Of a stretch of 64,000 nucleotides of DNA, positions 63,214 to 64,000 are shown piece after piece. The DNA comes from Pseudoalteromonas rubra (lineage in GTDB: Bacteria; Pseudomonadota; Gammaproteobacteria; Enterobacterales; Alteromonadaceae): NCBI RefSeq assembly GCF_005887095.1, contig NZ_PNCI01000041.1, forward strand, positions 52,793-116,792. The letters run 5' to 3'. The position numbers were made by a program, and so were the translations under genes. Below the pieces are notes generated by a model. The model was not told where the DNA came from. It made no database searches and saw only the letters and a list, made by a program, of their open reading frames with translations. Every line of letters starts with the position of its first letter. Positions within the stretch are counted from its first letter, which is position 1.

Positions 63214-63468
63214 TTACTCCGACTCCTGCCAGACTAGTTCAAAATCGTCCGAAGATATTTCAACGGAATCGGATAAGTCTAAGTCAGATAATTTACCATC
63301 GTACAGTCCCGGACCTATTTCATCATGGTACTCATGACGAGATGAGTACCATTTACCACCAAAGTTCTCGACCTGCCTGGCGGCGACCTCGCCATCAAAT
63401 TCGGTATAGACGATACCTTCACCAAGCGTCGACTCTGTAGGGCCTTTAAAATATTTTTTAGTCATCAT
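63214..63468 (-). CDS. small acidic putative immunity protein (DUF6881-like)
   Basis: 84 residues, strongly acidic. 'VYTEFDGEVAARQVENFGGKWY' with 'ISSDDFELVW' resembles small DUF6881-type proteins that occur next to toxin genes. The ATG overlaps the stop of the upstream ADP-ribosyltransferase-like gene by four bases (ATGA), the coupling expected for toxin-immunity pairs. An immunity role against that toxin domain is inferred. It remains intact although the toxin reading frame is broken. Confidence 0.6.
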   Translation of the reverse strand: MMTKKYFKGPTESTLGEGIVYTEFDGEVAARQVENFGGKWYSSRHEYHDEIGPGLYDGKLSDLDLSDSVEISSDDFELVWQESE

Positions 63469-64000
63469 TTTGAATCCAATGTAGCTCCGTACCCTTTGAT
63501 TCGCCCACGTAGGTCAAGTGGCTTATCATTAGGAAGGTAATAAACGTTGGGTCTCGGATTTTGTATTGGTAAACCACCAACACCTATTCTTAAATAATAA
63601 TTGAGACTTGCTTTTTTACGGGCATCACCAAAGAGTAATCTTGCTGCCTGTCCTTTCTACATGTTCCCAAGAGTAATGTCATCTTTAGTGAGGCCTGCAA
63701 CGGTTTCTGCTGCAACCATTCCGGGGTGTATATCAGTAAAATATTACCCCGGACCACAACGGGCATTTTTCTCACCAAAAGAGGCTCTTAGGGTTTGAGT
63801 AGCAACTATGGAATCAAGGTTCTCTTTTGAGTTGGTATGATGATAAAGAATAAGCTCATTCTCATCTATTTCACCACTAGCGATAGCCCCTTCAAGTGTT
63901 CCATCAGCTAACTCTCCCGGCTTTAAGACGTAAAGAATCAATCCTTTCTTTAAAGCTCCTATTAGCTCTTTACCAAGCCTGTAGTGGCATAGTGATTTTG
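63465..64000 (-). pseudogene. 3' end of a polymorphic-toxin-like gene with HYD1-like ADP-ribosyltransferase domain, two in-frame stops
   Basis: The frame is open to the window edge (upstream part '...CHYRLGKELIGALKKG'), so this is the C-terminus of a longer protein. 'LILYHHTNSKENLDSIVATQTLRAS', then 'ARCGPG-stop-YFTDI' and 'GQAARLLFGDARKKASLNYYLRIGVGGL' fit the Tox-ART-HYD1 pattern. Stop codons TAA (63744-63746) and TAG (63657-63659) interrupt it; the first is where 'GPGQYFTDI' would be expected, so a CAA to TAA change is likely. The 3' end overlaps the immunity-like gene. Identity of the upstream protein (Rhs, Cdi or other) is unknown. Confidence 0.6.

Noticed and set aside
62736..64000. Prophage or integrative element at the right edge
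   Set aside because: No integrase, attachment repeats or phage structural genes are visible in the window; only a toxin-immunity style array is supported.

Overview
The window looks like a chromosomal segment of a marine gammaproteobacterium of the order Alteromonadales, most likely Pseudoalteromonas. This is inferred from the tesA/ybbA/ybbP arrangement, a chitin/GlcNAc cluster with a TonB receptor of the Xanthomonas/Caulobacter type, a MipA + DUF3019 + two-component cluster, and many secreted proteases with C-terminal accessory domains. No rRNA, tRNA, insertion sequence or CRISPR array was seen. Species is not determined.

Layout. 1-3.3 kb (+): MipA-like porin, DUF3019 protein, OmpR-type regulator and sensor kinase in one tight operon. 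3.3-7.7 kb (-): arfB, then two MacB-like permeases and a MacA-like adaptor with no ATPase gene. 8.1-9.7 kb: RaiA/HPF-like protein, nhaR and a SelW-like protein. 9.8-21 kb (-): chemoreceptor, an unknown coiled-coil membrane protein, and a signalling operon (triple-receiver hybrid kinase, CheR, receiver-PAS-GGDEF-EAL). A membrane protein gene on + sits among these. 21-26.3 kb: LysR regulator, OsmC protein, a QseBC-like kinase/regulator pair and a lipoprotein amidohydrolase.

26.3-36.7 kb is an N-acetylglucosamine/chitooligosaccharide utilisation locus. It has a TonB receptor, FucP/NagP-type transporter, ROK kinase and GH20 hexosaminidase on -, an AraC regulator on +, and then a class D beta-lactamase. 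A structured, terminator-like leader precedes the transporter operon. A CAGCGCTGT palindrome core occurs in both regulatory regions. 36.8-40.6 kb holds ybbP, ybbA and divergent tesA.

41-62.6 kb is dominated by exported proteins. The centrepiece is a six-gene + strand cluster at 41.0-51.3 kb: an M4 metalloprotease ending in a GEVED-like domain, a secreted protein with a C-terminal Hint autoprocessing domain, three related exported proteins carrying a MACPF/CDC-like signature (GSHF-x6-G in the third), and a small GEVED protein. Hairpins separate several of the genes. I infer a secreted multi-component pore-forming system with its own protease. Next come a TonB receptor, a tectonin-like fragment, a separately encoded prodomain-like protein followed by its metzincin protease, a dermatopontin-like triple-repeat protein, a TetR/fatty-acid-hydroxylase locus with shared operator-like sites, and a discoidin-PPC-basic secretory protein peptidase.

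The right edge (62.7-64 kb, -) holds the 3' end of a polymorphic-toxin-like gene. Its ADP-ribosyltransferase (HYD1-like) domain is interrupted by two in-frame stops, and it overlaps a small putative immunity gene followed by a macro-domain protein. Start codons were chosen from ribosome binding sites and signal peptides. Family assignments come from recognised motifs, not from searches.
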